The notes below the pieces were generated by a model, which saw only the letters and a program-made list of their open reading frames with translations, made no database searches and was not told the origin of the DNA. A program made the position numbers and the translations under genes. This document shows, piece after piece, positions 37,150 through 49,231 of a stretch of 64,000 nt of DNA (the stretch's first letter is position 1; each line of letters opens with the position of its first letter). This DNA comes from Anaeramoeba flamelloides. Taxonomy: Eukaryota > Metamonada > Anaeramoebidae. The stretch is from assembly GCA_027625915.1 (NCBI GenBank), contig JANTQA010000023.1, positions 19,592,001 to 19,656,000 of the forward strand. The letters run 5' to 3'.

Positions 37150-37400
37150 AGGAAAAAGTAAAAGTATTTTATTGGGGATATCCATTATCTTTTTCTGACT
37201 ACCCATCCGATGTACAAAATCCAAAATTTGGGATAAAAAAATTAAGTCTAAACTACAAAAATAAACGATTCAAGAATAATCGCTTTGATATTATATGAAA
37301 TAAAAATTTATTATTTATCTTATCATTAGTTCATGATAAAGAAAATTATTATTCCTCATGGATATATCCAAATTGTTATTTATAAATTTTCTGGAGAGCA
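37150..37400 (+). mobile_element. LINE C-terminal fossil fragment
   Basis: The frame reading NLLFILSLVHDKENYYSS matches LLILSFVNEKENYYSL in the 45.1 kb LINE copy. Stops interrupt it. It abuts the right end of the dispersed repeat. Confidence 0.55.
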
Positions 37401-37766
37401 GACAAGTCTCTATTTTATTTAATTTTTTATTTTTACTTTGGAAATCAATTGATTTTCTAAAAAAAAAAAAAAAAAAAATAAATAAAAAAAGTGGTCGTAA
37501 GTGCAAATTAACTTCCCCCTTTTAAAATAAAAAAAAAATAAAAAATTAAAAAAAGTAAGATTATTTCTGAAAGTATAATAAGCAGGGTCTTTTAATAAAT
37601 CTCGAGAAAAATTCATTTCTTATTTATTTTGATAAAATCTTCATTTATTCAACTAAAAATTGTTAAGAAAGATATTTGAAAATGTGGAATAAAATTTTCC
37701 ATTTATTGATTGGAAAATAGAAATACCAGAATTTTCAAATTAAACCCTTTAGTAAAAAATTGCAAA

Positions 37767-37828
<62 letters not shown>

Positions 37829-37892
37829 TTGATTGATCAGATACAAAATTTATCAAATAAGAAAAATATAATAATAATTTTGTTAGATGAGA

Positions 37893-40800
37893 TTAATTTT
37901 CATCACTGTTGCTTTCGCTTTCTTCTTCGCTGTCTTCGAGTAATTCATTGATCTTTTCTATGTTTTTTTGGTGATTTTGGTTTAATTTAGTATATTTGTT
38001 TACTTTATTTCTTAAGCCCATACTTTTTTTCATCAATTTGTTTTTACTGTTTTTATTGGTTTCTAACCGATCCATTCTCCGTTGCAAATGTGACTCTAAG
38101 TTATCATATTTGGCTTTATATTTCTTTCTTTCATTTTTCAATTTTTGATTTGAATTTTGAATTTTTTCATTCTTCTTTTCAACTAGTTCATTATAAATTT
38201 TAATCATTTTTTCGAGATGGTTCAAAAAACTTTCAGTAAATTCTTTTTTATTGATTTTTCTGATAATTTTCTTGATTTCATGTGTTTCAAATTGAAATTT
38301 ATCTTCATAACATTCCCCTAATATGTTTTTTTCAAAGAATATAAATAAAAAATCAAAAAGTGATAATAAAAAAAATTATTTTTTAATGTGATAGATTTTG
38401 TAACATTTTGTTTAAATACAAAACGAAATTCCGAATATTTGGACATTTTTTAAACAGTTGAATAAATAACAATACTACACTTTACATTCAATTTAGAAAT
38501 ATTTTTTGATTTTACAAACTATTCCATTTTTTGAATTTTTTGTTTTGTTTTCATTTCCTTTTTTTAAGTTAAGTAATCTGTTTGGTTAGATGTGAAATTT
38601 TTTTTCGATAGTTGGTAGAAGGTTAGTGTTGGTTTTGTTTTAAATTGGAGAATCACATAAAATTGGACGATGTTATCTTATCATTTGATCGATCAAAAAT
38701 TATTAGTGAAATGTTCAACAAATTTACCAATAGATTTTTTTTTCCGCTCGTTTCATCATTTTGGACGCACCAATTTTGATTTTTTTGTTTTATATTTTTT
38801 TCTTTTATTTGGATTAAAAATGATTACTTATAAAAACAGTAATACTTGGTTACTTAAATGTTGTTTTTATATCACGTTTGGAAAAATACAATAAATTGGG
38901 CTTTTTTTTTCCTTATTTTGATTTTAGATGTGTACAAATTTTTGGAATGGGGCTTAATTAAAAAATATCTTATAAAATGATCTTTTCAAATTTTAGGATT
39001 TGAAAAAATCCAAATAAAAACAAAATATCTATTATTTTTTTGTTTTAATTTTTTTTTTGGTTTTACATCTGTTGAAACATGTTGTATCAAATAATATAAT
39101 CATCAGGTGTTACTTCTTTAACTAAAAACATATTTATCGTCTTAAAAAAAAGCATTGATGTAAGGAAATATTCTTAAATTTTGATATTTAGATTTTTTTT
39201 TGAGGAAATTTTTAATTCGTGGAAAATTTTTTTTACTATATTAATTTCTAAATTTATTTTGAAAAAAATTGGAAATTAAAACCCTCTTACTTCACTTACT
39301 TTCCACCCTTTTTTAAAATTATACTAGAGATTAGTGGAATAGTATAAATTTATTTTCAGGTATAGTGAAAAGAAATAGGATTAGGAGGTAAACAAAACTG
39401 TTTTGAATTATGATTATTTTTGTTGAGAATTTTGAAAAGTTTTTGATAAATAAGTGATGTTTTTGATTTTTTAGTAAAAATATTATTTTCAATATGTTAA
39501 ATGTATTAATATCAAAACGGAAAAAAAATATAAATACTTTCTACAAATGTGAGGACTTTTTAAATTTTTTTTGCAGTTTTCTATTTTTAAAAAATGAAAA
39601 ATTTTTTTTTTTATGATTTTGCTAGAAACAAATTTTTTTTAAAGTTTTCTATTCTAATAAAGTAAGACCTCATCCTTTAAATGTGGTGTAGAGGTTGGAG
39701 TCTTTAGGAAAGTACTTTTTTTAAAATAAAGGTTTTAAAAGTTTTAATTCAATTAAATTTTTCAATTTTTGGAAATATAAAATGCTAAAAAACCTAACAA
39801 AAGTGTCGTTAAGTGCCGTAGAGTGACTGGGTTTTTTTTTAATTTAAGAAATAAACCTAAATTTTTTGAAATTTTCGGTTTATTTCTTAAATTAAAAAAA
39901 AAAACTAACAGTGATTTTCCATAGGTTTTATGTTATCTTTGTTAAATGTTGTTGGGTTTTTTGGGGGTTTCTATTTTATTTGTGAAATGTTCTAGGGTTT
40001 TTTGAGGTTTTATGTTAACTTTATAAAATTTATCAATTTTCGTTAGGTTTTTTTGAGTTTTATATTTATTTGTTAAGTGTTCTAGGTTTTTTTGGGGTTT
40101 TCTATTTTATTTGTGAAGTGTTCTAGGTTTTTTTTTACTTTTCAAATAAACAGAAAACTAAAGAAAACCTAACTGAACTTTTTCTTATTTCTCAAATTAA
40201 CAAAAGCCTATCAGCACTTTTCCAGAATTAAAAAATTGCCCAAGTTGGAAAGTACAAAATTATTTAAAACTTCTTGTAAATGCTAGAAACTTTAACGATC
40301 AAAAAAATATTTAAATTGGAAGGATTCGACTTATATTTTAAAGTTAAAAAAATAGATAAGTGATCTTAAATAGATATTCTTATTTTATGAATTGAATAAA
40401 ATAAATCACAATTTTGAAAATTATGTAAAAAAAATAAGATTTAGATATAATTGAAGATTCGGGTCATTTTCGATGGAACTGTACAGCCGATGAAAACAAT
40501 CGTGAAATCTGGATTTCTGAATTAGTAAAAAAATAATTTTTTCTACGTTTCGAAAAATAATAATATTGAAAAATATTATTAAAAAACAAGTTTCAAGATC
40601 TTTATTATCCCTATTTAGTGATTAGTAAAACTATGTTTGAATTTTTTAAAAAAATTTGAGTTCATTTTTCCTATTTGTTGAAAAATAAATTCAAAAAAAT
40701 TTTCCTTTAGCTTTCAGAAAATTGTTAAAGAGGATCAAAGGTAAATTTAAATTGTTTAATTCTGTAAATCAGCTTTCTGTAATTATTAGATTTTCTTTTT

Positions 40801-42241
40801 GGGATTGTGTCTTTTGGTGATTTATTTTACTTCTTCTTTTCTTTCTTTACTGGTATTTTCCAATTAATAAATGAAAATTTTTCTTTCAATTACCACAATG
40901 AATAGTAATTATTACCACTACAATCAAATGTAGCAGAGTAAAAATTTTGTCTTAGAATTATCAAGGAAGTTTAATTTATTGTCTAGAAATATCATTTTTA
41001 AAAGACGTCGTTAAGATCTTTGTGTTTTCTTTGGCTTATAAACTAGAAAAATATTTTGGAAAGTTTGACCTAAAAATTTTAATTTTTTAATTCGAAAATA
41101 ATAGTATTAGTAAAATACAAGGAAAATTTTGTTCTTTTTCTTTTATACTTTACCTTAAATATCAGGGTTTAAGTTTTGGCTGTTCGAACTTCACTATTCT
41201 TTTTTTTTTTGAAAAAAGTTGATCTATTAAAATTTGAATGATTTTTCGAATTCGGTTAATTTCAAACATATTAATTGAAAGAGCAATCAACAAACCAATA
41301 AAAAAAAAACATACCTTCTTGATAATCCGTTTCTGTTTCTGTTGTTGTAGCTCCCAAATCAATTGTCAATGTAAAATCTGAGATATTTTCGTCTTTTGGT
41401 TCATCTGTTTTTTTAAAAATACATTGATAGCATGGTTCGAAATTTAATTGGATGGTTGTAACATAAACAATTGACCAAAATTCTAATTTGTCAAAAGTTT
41501 TTTGAAGGCAGGGGTAATTTACTCTTGACTGTTTTTGGCTATTTTGTTGAGAAATTGTTTTTGATTGAACACAGAATTTTACAAGAAGTTTTGGCAATAA
41601 AAATGAAAAAAAATTGAAAAAAAATAAAGAATTTCAAAAAGAAAAAAAGAAAAAAAAAACGAAGGAAAATTAAAAAAGATTAAAAATACCTCATTATTGA
41701 CTCAAATTGTTTTGTGATGTATTCCTTTGTGCCGAGATTGTAGTGTTTTTGAAAAGCTATTAGATGAGTTTGTAATTTTATTTGGTTTTTAGATTTTAAT
41801 CAAGATTTGTTAATCGTTTGTTTTTAGTGGCGAGAAAAGTTAAACAAAGAAAAGTAAAATTCACAGAAAAAATTTCAAATTATTTGTGTGAAAAATTTAC
41901 AGAATTTGTGTTATAGGATAAAAAGGAACAACAGTAACAGTTTGCTGTTGAAGTTCGAAGATCTGTTATTTTATAGACGTCAAATTTCAATCAAAAACAT
42001 TTTTAAAAATTTTTTTTGTTTGTTTGTTTTTGAAAAGGGAGATAGAATTATTACCTGGTGACAAATCGAAAAGTTTGTAATTCTTCATAGTTGTTTTACT
42101 CAAACCAAAAAGATGAGTAAAAGCTTTATTCATAAAAGAGAGGGAATAGTCCGTTTTTAAGATTGCTACTGGAGATGTAATTTTTTCGAGTTTTTTCAAA
42201 TACTTTTTTGTTTGTTTTTTGTTCAAAAATTTCTGTGACAT
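37893..42241 (-). CDS. PAS-domain protein with C-terminal coiled coil
   Basis: Four exons read downward: 42241-42055, 41756-41690, 41538-41315, 38317-37893; phases match throughout and the product is 300 residues ending EESESNSDEN. Residues ~20-140 look like a PAS sensor domain: VAILKTDYSLSFMNKAFTHLFGLS with DLSPAFQKHY, then KLEFWSIVYVTTIQ and YQCIFKK as the later strands. Residues ~165-285 form a Lys/Glu-rich coiled coil (NEKIQNSNQKLKNERKKY). No kinase, cyclase or other output domain is present, so it is probably a dimeric scaffold or ligand sensor. Introns are 298, 151 and 2997 bp. A stop soon after the third exon (TGA at about 41165) offers an alternative short C-terminus if the 3 kb intron is not spliced. 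PAS identity is by pattern only. Confidence 0.78.
38424..38952 (+). mobile_element. Tc1-like inverted-repeat element
   Basis: Inverted ends AATTCCGAATATTTGGACAT at left and the complement of CCCATTCCAAAAATTTG at right. Shares its interior with 31410-31900 (reverse) and 9700-9990. 529 bp, no ORF; sits in the last PAS-gene intron. Confidence 0.7.
39770..40245 (+). repeat. Hairpin cluster of the LINE-tail type
   Basis: AAGTGCCGTAGAGTGACTGG spacer followed by TTTTTAATTTAAGAAATAAACC / GGTTTATTTCTTAAATT hairpin arms and repeated GTTCTAGGTTTTTT blocks. In the 3 kb PAS intron. Confidence 0.65.
40450..40540 (+). mobile_element. Short LINE C-terminal remnant
   Basis: Reads GHFRWNC then ENNREIWISELVKK, matching ENNRKIWISGLKK at 49.25 kb and the His/Cys block of LINE C-termini. 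Only about 90 bp is recognisable. Confidence 0.55.
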
Positions 42242-42580
42242 GAGATTTTTTTGTCAATTGTAAAAAAATGAGTAAGATTCAAAGAAAAAATACAGCAAGA
42301 AGAAATTGGAATTAAGTTGTTTAATTGTAACATTCTTTTTAAGAACAAACCTGAAACTTAGTCAATCAGGTTGAGAAATAGTTTTTACGAATTAGAATTT
42401 TTTTCCGAAATTTTTTTTAAAAGAATTTTAAGGGTATTTTAAAATCCGAAGTATGTGAACAAAAGGATTAATTCTCGACTTTTATTCAAAAAAGAATCAT
42501 AAAAAATTCCCTTTAATCACTCGAATTATGCAAAATTGATATTTTTTTAAAGTTTTGTATGGATTATTAAGTTTTAAATA

Positions 42581-42785
42581 TACAGTAACTTCTACTTTTA
42601 AGTCACAAAAATTCATCGAAAAATAAGGCACAAAGAAAATTCTCAAATTAAAGTACATTTTTTGGAATTTTTTTTTTACACAAATTATTTAAGGAGATTT
42701 TGCATTTTGTTCCTGTAATTTCGAATTTTTTTTGTATCTTAAATTTGGTTGAAAGTTTTTGCCTTAAAAGTGGAATTTACTGGAT
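42581..42785 (+). mobile_element. TA-flanked palindromic MITE, copy 9 (diverged)
   Basis: Starts TACAGTAACTTCTAC and ends GTGGAATTTACTGGA. It is clearly the same family but the most decayed copy in the window. Confidence 0.75.
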
Positions 42786-42899
42786 GAAAAAATATTTGAT
42801 CTAGTTAAGGGGTGAATTTTGAAGTGATTAAATGTGTGACTTCCAATTCAAAGAGTAGCCTCAACTAAACACAACAACAAAAAGGATTTGAAACTTAAA

Positions 42900-43148
42900 T
42901 TACTTTTCTAAAAAATTATAAAAATTTAGAAAGAGCAAAAGATGCACAAGCAGACAAAAAATGAAAGAAAGTAAAGAATGATTAGTCGAATAAAGTAAAA
43001 TGTTTAGAGTAATTGTTATGAGAAACATGACATTTTTTGAATTGTGTGGTTGGGGGTGGTTTGATTGAGCTTTTTTCCTCATGATAAGTTGATTTATCTT
43101 AGACAATAAGTATTCTATGTTGATATTATTGATGTCTTTTATATTCAT
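42900..43148 (-). CDS. Hypothetical small protein with hydrophobic C-terminus
   Basis: 82 residues from ATG, MNIKDINNINIEYLL, a polar middle (SNHPQPHNSKN), then a ~40-residue hydrophobic C-terminus (VMFLITITLNILL; LLSFIFCLLVHLLLF) that could be one or two membrane spans. 660 bp upstream of the PAS gene and on the same strand. It could equally be a chance ORF; no family recognised. Confidence 0.3.
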   Translation of the reverse strand: MNIKDINNINIEYLLSKINQLIMRKKAQSNHPQPHNSKNVMFLITITLNILLYSTNHSLLSFIFCLLVHLLLFLNFYNFLEK

Positions 43149-43979
43149 TTTCACAAGTAATTTATCTTTATATACTTTTGCTATTATAATGTTGCAAAGG
43201 TTTTTGAGTTTTTTTTCTAAATTTTTCTGATTTTAGTATTTCTTGCAACCCCCTTTCAAATGGTCTAGATTATTAATTTTTATTTTGGAGCATGATCTTT
43301 TTTAATTTTTACTTTTTTTCCTGTTTTTTTTTTTTTTTTTTGAAATCGATCAACATAAAGATATTAGAGTAATTTAAGGAATTAATATTTAAGGGATGGA
43401 AAATGGAAATTTATCTAAAAAACAAAATAAATAAAAAGCCTATCTAATTAATTGTGTGTATGTACATCTACCTCGTAATGAGGGTAACTACTTATTATTT
43501 TTATTTTTTTATATAGGTTCTACTTCTGGCAAGTAACATAATTGTGTGTAGGGTGTTATTTTGATGGTGATCTAGGAATTTTTGATCTATTCAAAATAAA
43601 ATGAAAAAAAGAAAAGAAAAACCAATTCAATACTATCTTCTTTAAAATTTTTTTAATTAACAATTCTTGAATTATCGTTATATTTTGTATTCTCTTTTCT
43701 TATTTAATTTTCTTTCTCTTTTTCTTTCCTTGAATAAATTATAACTTTTTTTAATTCTTGGAATCTAGTTACAGCTTCTCAAAAAGTTTTTAAAAAAATA
43801 TATAAAAGAATTTTTGTTCTAAATTTACTATTTGGACTCAAAAAACTCCAAAAAAAAATAGAAAAATAAAGAATTGTTTAATGTAACTAACTATGTTAAA
43901 AAAAATACTTTGATACTATTAGTCATCTACCCATTCACTTTACTCTCAATAAATATCTAAAAATTAACAAATCAAAATT

Positions 43980-45700
43980 TGGCTACAAAATTTTATTATA
44001 AAAAGACAGAATAGGATTTTATCACGGAATTCTCTTTCCCCAACAAGGTTTGGATTTATTAGTCGTTTTTTAATTCAAAAAATAAAAAAACTTAGTTAAA
44101 CATGTTAAAATATTTGCAGACGACTTAATTGTAATAATGAAACAACCAATTTCAGAAATTGACAAAAAGTTATTAATAATTTATAAAATTATACAAGAGT
44201 TTAGAAGGACGTAAAATATTGATAAAAACTTAAAATCAAACCAATTATCTAAAATAAAATAGTTATGTGATTGTATAGAAAAAGAAAAAAATCATAAAAA
44301 AACTTTAAAAAGGGTAAAAGACAATTTTAAATAAATAAAAATGAATTTTACACAAAGAAAATTTGTCAATGGAGTAAAATTACAAAGGTTCTAATCGATA
44401 TGCAATAGTCTAAAATTTTATAGTCTAGTAATTTTCAATCTAAACCAAAAAGATTTCAACATAATAGATATTTGGATAAATAAAAAAATTACAAAATTTT
44501 TTTTAAAAAATTAATCCACATTCTCCTAGAATAATCTATAAAAATAGAGCAAAAATTGACCAAGTGAGAATTTCCATCCTATAAAATAAAATTCAAATTC
44601 TTAAAGAAATTGGAAAATCTTTGTTTTGTAAATATATTAAAAAATATAAATTTTTTAAAAAAAGACAACGAAAATATTAATTGAGAAAGTAGAAATCTTA
44701 AAATTATTAGATTTTGATCTTAATGAATTTAGAGAAAACTTGTGAAAAAATTGTTCTGGATGAAATAGTCAAGTGTATTTGAAAATTATTAGTTGTAATA
44801 ATAATATAAACAAATAATATGTTTTTTAAAATGGAGAGGTTCTAATTCGATCTTAGAAGGAAGAAAATTTTCAAATTATCTAAATAGATATTCAAATGTT
44901 AATGATAAGAATAAAACAAAAACAAAAGTTTGCAATTTATACAAAAAAATACCTTAATTAGAAATAAGTGAAGATATCCATCATTTTTTCTAAGACTGTC
45001 CATTCTATAAAGAAAATAAAATAATTTGGATTAAAAGTTAATTCAAAGTTACAAAAATATGCAAGAATAATATATTTGATATGATTCACAGTAAAGAATA
45101 ATTATTAATTCTGTCATTTGTTAATGAGAAAGAGAATTATTATTCTTTATTGAAATTTATAAAAAAAATGTAGAAATTAGGGAGTGCCGTGGAGTGCCGT
45201 AGAGTGTATATGCTTTGTTTCTTTTAAATTTTGAAATGTAAAGAAAATTAAATATTTTTTTTTATATTTCTAAAAGTTAAAAAAAAAACATAATGGTGCC
45301 TTTCCAGAATCGAAAAGAATAAATTAAAATCTGAGATTTTACTCATTTTTTTTTATTTTTTTTTTGAATTCTAGAAAATCTAACGATACTTATCTTGCCT
45401 TTTTTTTCTATTTGTTAAATCTATATATTTTCCACATAAAAAAAAACTCAAGAAAACCTAAAGGGGGGTGTTAAGGTTATTTTTTAATTTAAGAAATAAA
45501 TCAACAACTTTTCTCTATTCTTTTTGATTTTTGGAAAAGCTAGTGGAAAGTGCCTAGGTTTTCTAGAATGTAAAAAAAAGGATTTAAATCATAGATTTTA
45601 TTCAATTTTTTGAATTCTGGAAAATACAACGAAAAGTGGATAGTTTTTTTTTAATTTAAGAAATAAATTTCCTCCCATCAAAATAAAAAATAATAAAAAA
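43980..45700 (+). mobile_element. Decayed LINE (reverse transcriptase to 3' hairpin tail)
   Basis: At 44090-44210 the frame reads VKIFADDLIVIMKQP, the catalytic FADD box of non-LTR reverse transcriptase. Further on, NSILEGRKFSNYLNRY and VCNLYKKIP (44830-44960) then EDIHHFF and CPFYKENKIIW (44970-45030) match the C-terminal zinc-knuckle region of the 58 kb copy. FVNEKENYYSLLKF ends near 45175, followed directly by GAGTGCCGTGGAGTGCCGTA and the hairpin tail, closing with CCTCCC and an A-rich end near 45700. Multiple stops and frameshifts show it is dead. Confidence 0.8.
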
Positions 45701-46069
45701 TAATAACTTTTTTTCTTTTCCTTTTTTTAAAAAAGATATTCTCTATTAGTTAGAATCTTGCTTAATTTGATCAAATTACCTATACCTAAAGTTGATAGGA
45801 TTTATCGGTAATATTAGAATATCTTTTCAAATTAGTAAATTAATGATTAATTTGCCTTATTACGCGAATACCGAATATCTTTAATTTGTGACTTTTTTGC
45901 TGATAATCTAATATATTTCAGTTAGTATCAAAAATTCATGATAATGGGCAATTTTGTGATAATTAAAAACAAGTTAAAATACTTTGTGAAAAATTATTTA
46001 TTTTATTTATTACCAAAACAAAATTATTTAAAAAGTTAAAAAACATTAAAAAAAATATTTAAAAATTAA

Positions 46070-46269
46070 TACAGTCAGTTCCACTTTTAAGGTACAAACT
46101 TTCAACGAAATTTAAGGCACAATATAAATCTCAAATTAAGGCACAAAATTCAGTTTCTAGTAAAATAAATTGTAAAAAAAAAAAATACAAATTTTGTGCC
46201 TTAATTTAAGATTTCTTTGTGCCTTAAATTCCGTTGAAAGTTTGTGCCTTAAAAGTGGAACTGACTGTA
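46070..46269 (-). mobile_element. TA-flanked palindromic MITE, copy 10
   Basis: Ends TACAGTCAGTTCCAC / GTGGAACTGACTGTA. Shares the TTCCAC variant with copy 11, marking a subfamily. Confidence 0.92.
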
Positions 46270-46672
46270 TCAAAGATGTTTTTATTATTTTACTTTGATG
46301 TAAAAGAATTAAATTATATCATAATTTTAAAAGTTTGTAAAGTTATTATCAGTAATAACTGTTAAATTGCTAAAAACTTTTTTTATTCATGATAAAAACA
46401 GATATTAGGAATATTCGATACATTTCTATATAACCTTATTTTCTCATAATTAAATCATAAACACAAATTTTTCAAATGAACAGTGTTTCAAAAAAAAATA
46501 AAGTTCTTTTTTTTCTTATTATTTAAATGCAACATTTAAATCATTACCCAATAGTATATCTAAGTTTAACTCATTTTCCAAGGGGAATTCCTTGATCTTT
46601 TAAGTAACTTTTTAATTAGAAATTCAATTTGTTTGAAATTTTTTGTAATTTTCTTTGAAAGTTATTGTTGAT

Positions 46673-47365
46673 TTAAGGGTATAGTCATTTACCGTGAAAT
46701 GCTCCATACTCAAGAGATAACTTGAGACTAAAAAGGGTATTCTGAAATAGCTCTTCTTTGGGTTGACAAAATTCAAATAACAAAAAAAAATACAATTGGA
46801 TCTCTTTGATAAAAAATTCAATGAATAAAAATATGTTTAAAAGAGTTCTCAATTTCAAAAAATCAAAAATTTAAAAAAAAAAATTCATCTTTTCTCATTT
46901 TCTATTTCCAAATAGTTAAATTTCTTGAATTTAAAACAAATTACTATTTAAATTTCGCAATCAATTTAATTCGATTTAATCTGATTTGTGGTTATTTTGT
47001 AACGCTCTAAATTTGGCCAATTAAGGATTTTGTAAAATTCTTTCGAGATAAAAATAACTCATTTGAAAAAAAAAAAAAGAAAAAATAAGTCACCGAGATC
47101 TCAAAAAACAACAAAGAGAGGCACTTCAAAACTGAAATTGTTGTTTTCAAAATTGTAATTCACAATATTCTAATTTGAAATTGAGTGTCGCTCTTTGGAG
47201 CTTTTTTCTAAAAATGTACTCATCATTGGTTGTTGATTTTGGGAGATCGATCGTACATCATAGGTTGGTTGGTTTTTGATTGGTTGAAGGTCTTCATTAC
47301 TTTTACCAAAAAGTTTTTTTCCATTTCAGAATAAAAAATTTCACCGTAATGACTTGACCCTTTAA
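46673..47365 (+). mobile_element. TTAA-flanked element, 0.69 kb
   Basis: TTAA at 46673-46676 and 47362-47365; ends GGGTATAGTCATTTACCGTG and its near complement at right (CACCGTAATGACTTGACCC). Same family as 57301-58785 and 22162. No transposase. Confidence 0.75.
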
Positions 47366-47816
47366 GATGGAAAATAACTTTTTAAGTTTTTGAGAACAAT
47401 TTTCAATTTGTTCCCTTATTTTTTGAATTTCATGTTGAAATAATTATTCCTTAAGAAATCAGAACCATGTTTACTTTGGGTTTACTGTTGGTTTCTTTTG
47501 ATCGGTTAGTGAATCGTTCTTCTCTAATTAAAAAATTATACCCCCTTTTTATTTAGAAACACATGTTAAACTTTTCTGAACACAGTATTTGGGCAACATA
47601 ACATTTTTTTGATAAGTTAGTTTTTCAATTAAGTAACGCTTTTCAGTATTTTTTCAAAACCTTCACCTGTGTTTCGATTCGAAATTGTTTTTAGTATTCA
47701 GATTTCCAAAAAAGTAAAGTTTGAGCGAATTAATAAAAAATCAAATTAAGTCATATTTTCAATTTTTTCTGCTTTCCAACTATTTTCTTCGAGTATTCAA
47801 AGAATCCACTTCAAAA

Positions 47817-48605
47817 ATGAATTACTTAGTAATACCTACAAAATTTATTGTTGACTTAATGACGATCTTGTCTTGTGTTTTTATCCTCTTTGCACAATTG
47901 ATCTCAATCAAGCTAAACCACCTTCCAAAGAGGATCAGCATACCTACAATCTCGTATGTCGAGCAGACGGCACCAGAAAAGCAAGTTCTGCAGTTAGCCT
48001 TTGTTGTTTCAGGGTTTTTAATGATTCTGTTTACTGCTATTCAATACTTTCACCATCAAGAGAACGATCAACCCGAAAAGCCAAAAACACAAAAAGCAAG
48101 CAAGCCCCTTCAGCGCTACTTCAAGGCCAAATTTTTTTGTGGGTGCGTTGGTGGCTTCTGCATCGCAGCACAAACGCTGTGTCCTCTTCAAGACTATTGG
48201 CTATCAGAGCAGCCTGACTTTTCACTCGAAAAGTATTTTATGCCCCAAACAACACTCCATTTTGTCTTGTCGGGGATTTTTTTTTTCTGCATGTTTCTTC
48301 ATGCAGTAGTTACTGTCTTGCTGATGATCAAAATGGGGCAACACAAAAAACACAAATTCTTAAAGGTCTTTTATATACGGTTGGGGTGTCTGGCTTTTTT
48401 ATGCATTTGCTCTTTTGTCATGTTCTTAATGGTGTTTGTCGAACTATTATGGAAATTTACAGGAATTGGGATCGGTTTAGCATTAAGTGGTGCAAATTGT
48501 TTTGCTGCTGTGGAACTGTTATGTGTCTTCGCAGTTATGATCTATTTTGCAACCCAAAGAGCTGATTTAGAAAATATTTGTATAGCAGTTGCCGATTTTG
48601 ACTAA
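47817..48605 (+). CDS. DRAM/Frag1-like six-pass membrane protein
   Basis: 262 residues from the first ATG (MNYLVIPTKF); the frame is open further upstream but without an ATG. Six hydrophobic segments: about 10-31, 60-81, 107-128, 149-175, 192-214, 223-252. The first loop carries IPTISYVEQTAPEKQV, where DRAM/TMEM150/Frag1 (CWH43 N-terminal) proteins have a P-x-I-S-D/Y...PE motif; GGFCIAAQTLCPLQD and LHFVLSGIFFF fit the family's third and fourth helices. Members act in lysosome/autophagy or GPI-lipid remodelling at Golgi, lysosomal or plasma membranes. GC content is well above that of its flanks, supporting a real gene. Identity is by pattern of one loop motif plus topology, so moderate. Confidence 0.65.
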   Translation: MNYLVIPTKFIVDLMTILSCVFILFAQLISIKLNHLPKRISIPTISYVEQTAPEKQVLQLAFVVSGFLMILFTAIQYFHHQENDQPEKPKTQKASKPLQRYFKAKFFCGCVGGFCIAAQTLCPLQDYWLSEQPDFSLEKYFMPQTTLHFVLSGIFFFCMFLHAVVTVLLMIKMGQHKKHKFLKVFYIRLGCLAFLCICSFVMFLMVFVELLWKFTGIGIGLALSGANCFAAVELLCVFAVMIYFATQRADLENICIAVADFD

Positions 48606-48983
48606 TTTTTGTTGAACGCCAGAATTTGAAAATAATAATTATTAGATTCAGGTTTTCAATCAGTCATTTGTTTGCTATTTTTTTCATTTTCCTTTTGTTT
48701 TGCTTGCGAAATTTGTTTTTGCTTTTGTGATTTGAAGGTAAAAGATTTCAACAAAATAAGAAACCTTTGAGGGTGGGTTTTAACTTGACACAAATTTATT
48801 TTACGTTAATAGATCAATTAAAAACAAATTTCAAAATTTGTTTGCCTAGAATCCTTCTTTCTTAACTTTTTTGAGGAATACATTTTCAAGAGAAAACATT
48901 GAAATTGTTGATAAAACTCTCTTGAAAGAGTTTCCTAATCTCAGTTATATTTAACCAACTGAGAATTTCTTTTTCAAAAAAAA

Positions 48984-49186
48984 TACAGTCAGTTCCACTT
49001 TTAAGACACAAACTTTCAACGGAATTTAAGGCACAAGTAAAAATCTAAAATTAAGGCACAAAATTTGTAATTTTTTTTTTTTACAATTTATTTTACTAGA
49101 ATTTGAATTTAGTACCTTAATTTGAGGGTTTTTTTCTACCTTACATTTAGTTGAAAGTTTGTGTGTTAAAAGTGGAACTGACTGTA
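48984..49186 (+). mobile_element. TA-flanked palindromic MITE, copy 11
   Basis: Ends TACAGTCAGTTCCAC / GTGGAACTGACTGTA, 380 bp after the DRAM-like gene. Confidence 0.92.
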
Positions 49187-49231
49187 GTAAAATTTCACAA
49201 TTCCACAATTTTCACAATATTACCCTTTTTT

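Noticed and set aside
41162-41362. 66-codon minus-strand ORF after the third PAS exon
   Set aside because: Reading through the GTATGT donor; the phase-matched join to 38317 gives a better protein, though the alternative end is noted.
47873-48217. 114-codon plus-strand ORF in another frame
   Set aside because: Shadow inside the DRAM-like gene; lacks the hydrophobic segments and family motif.
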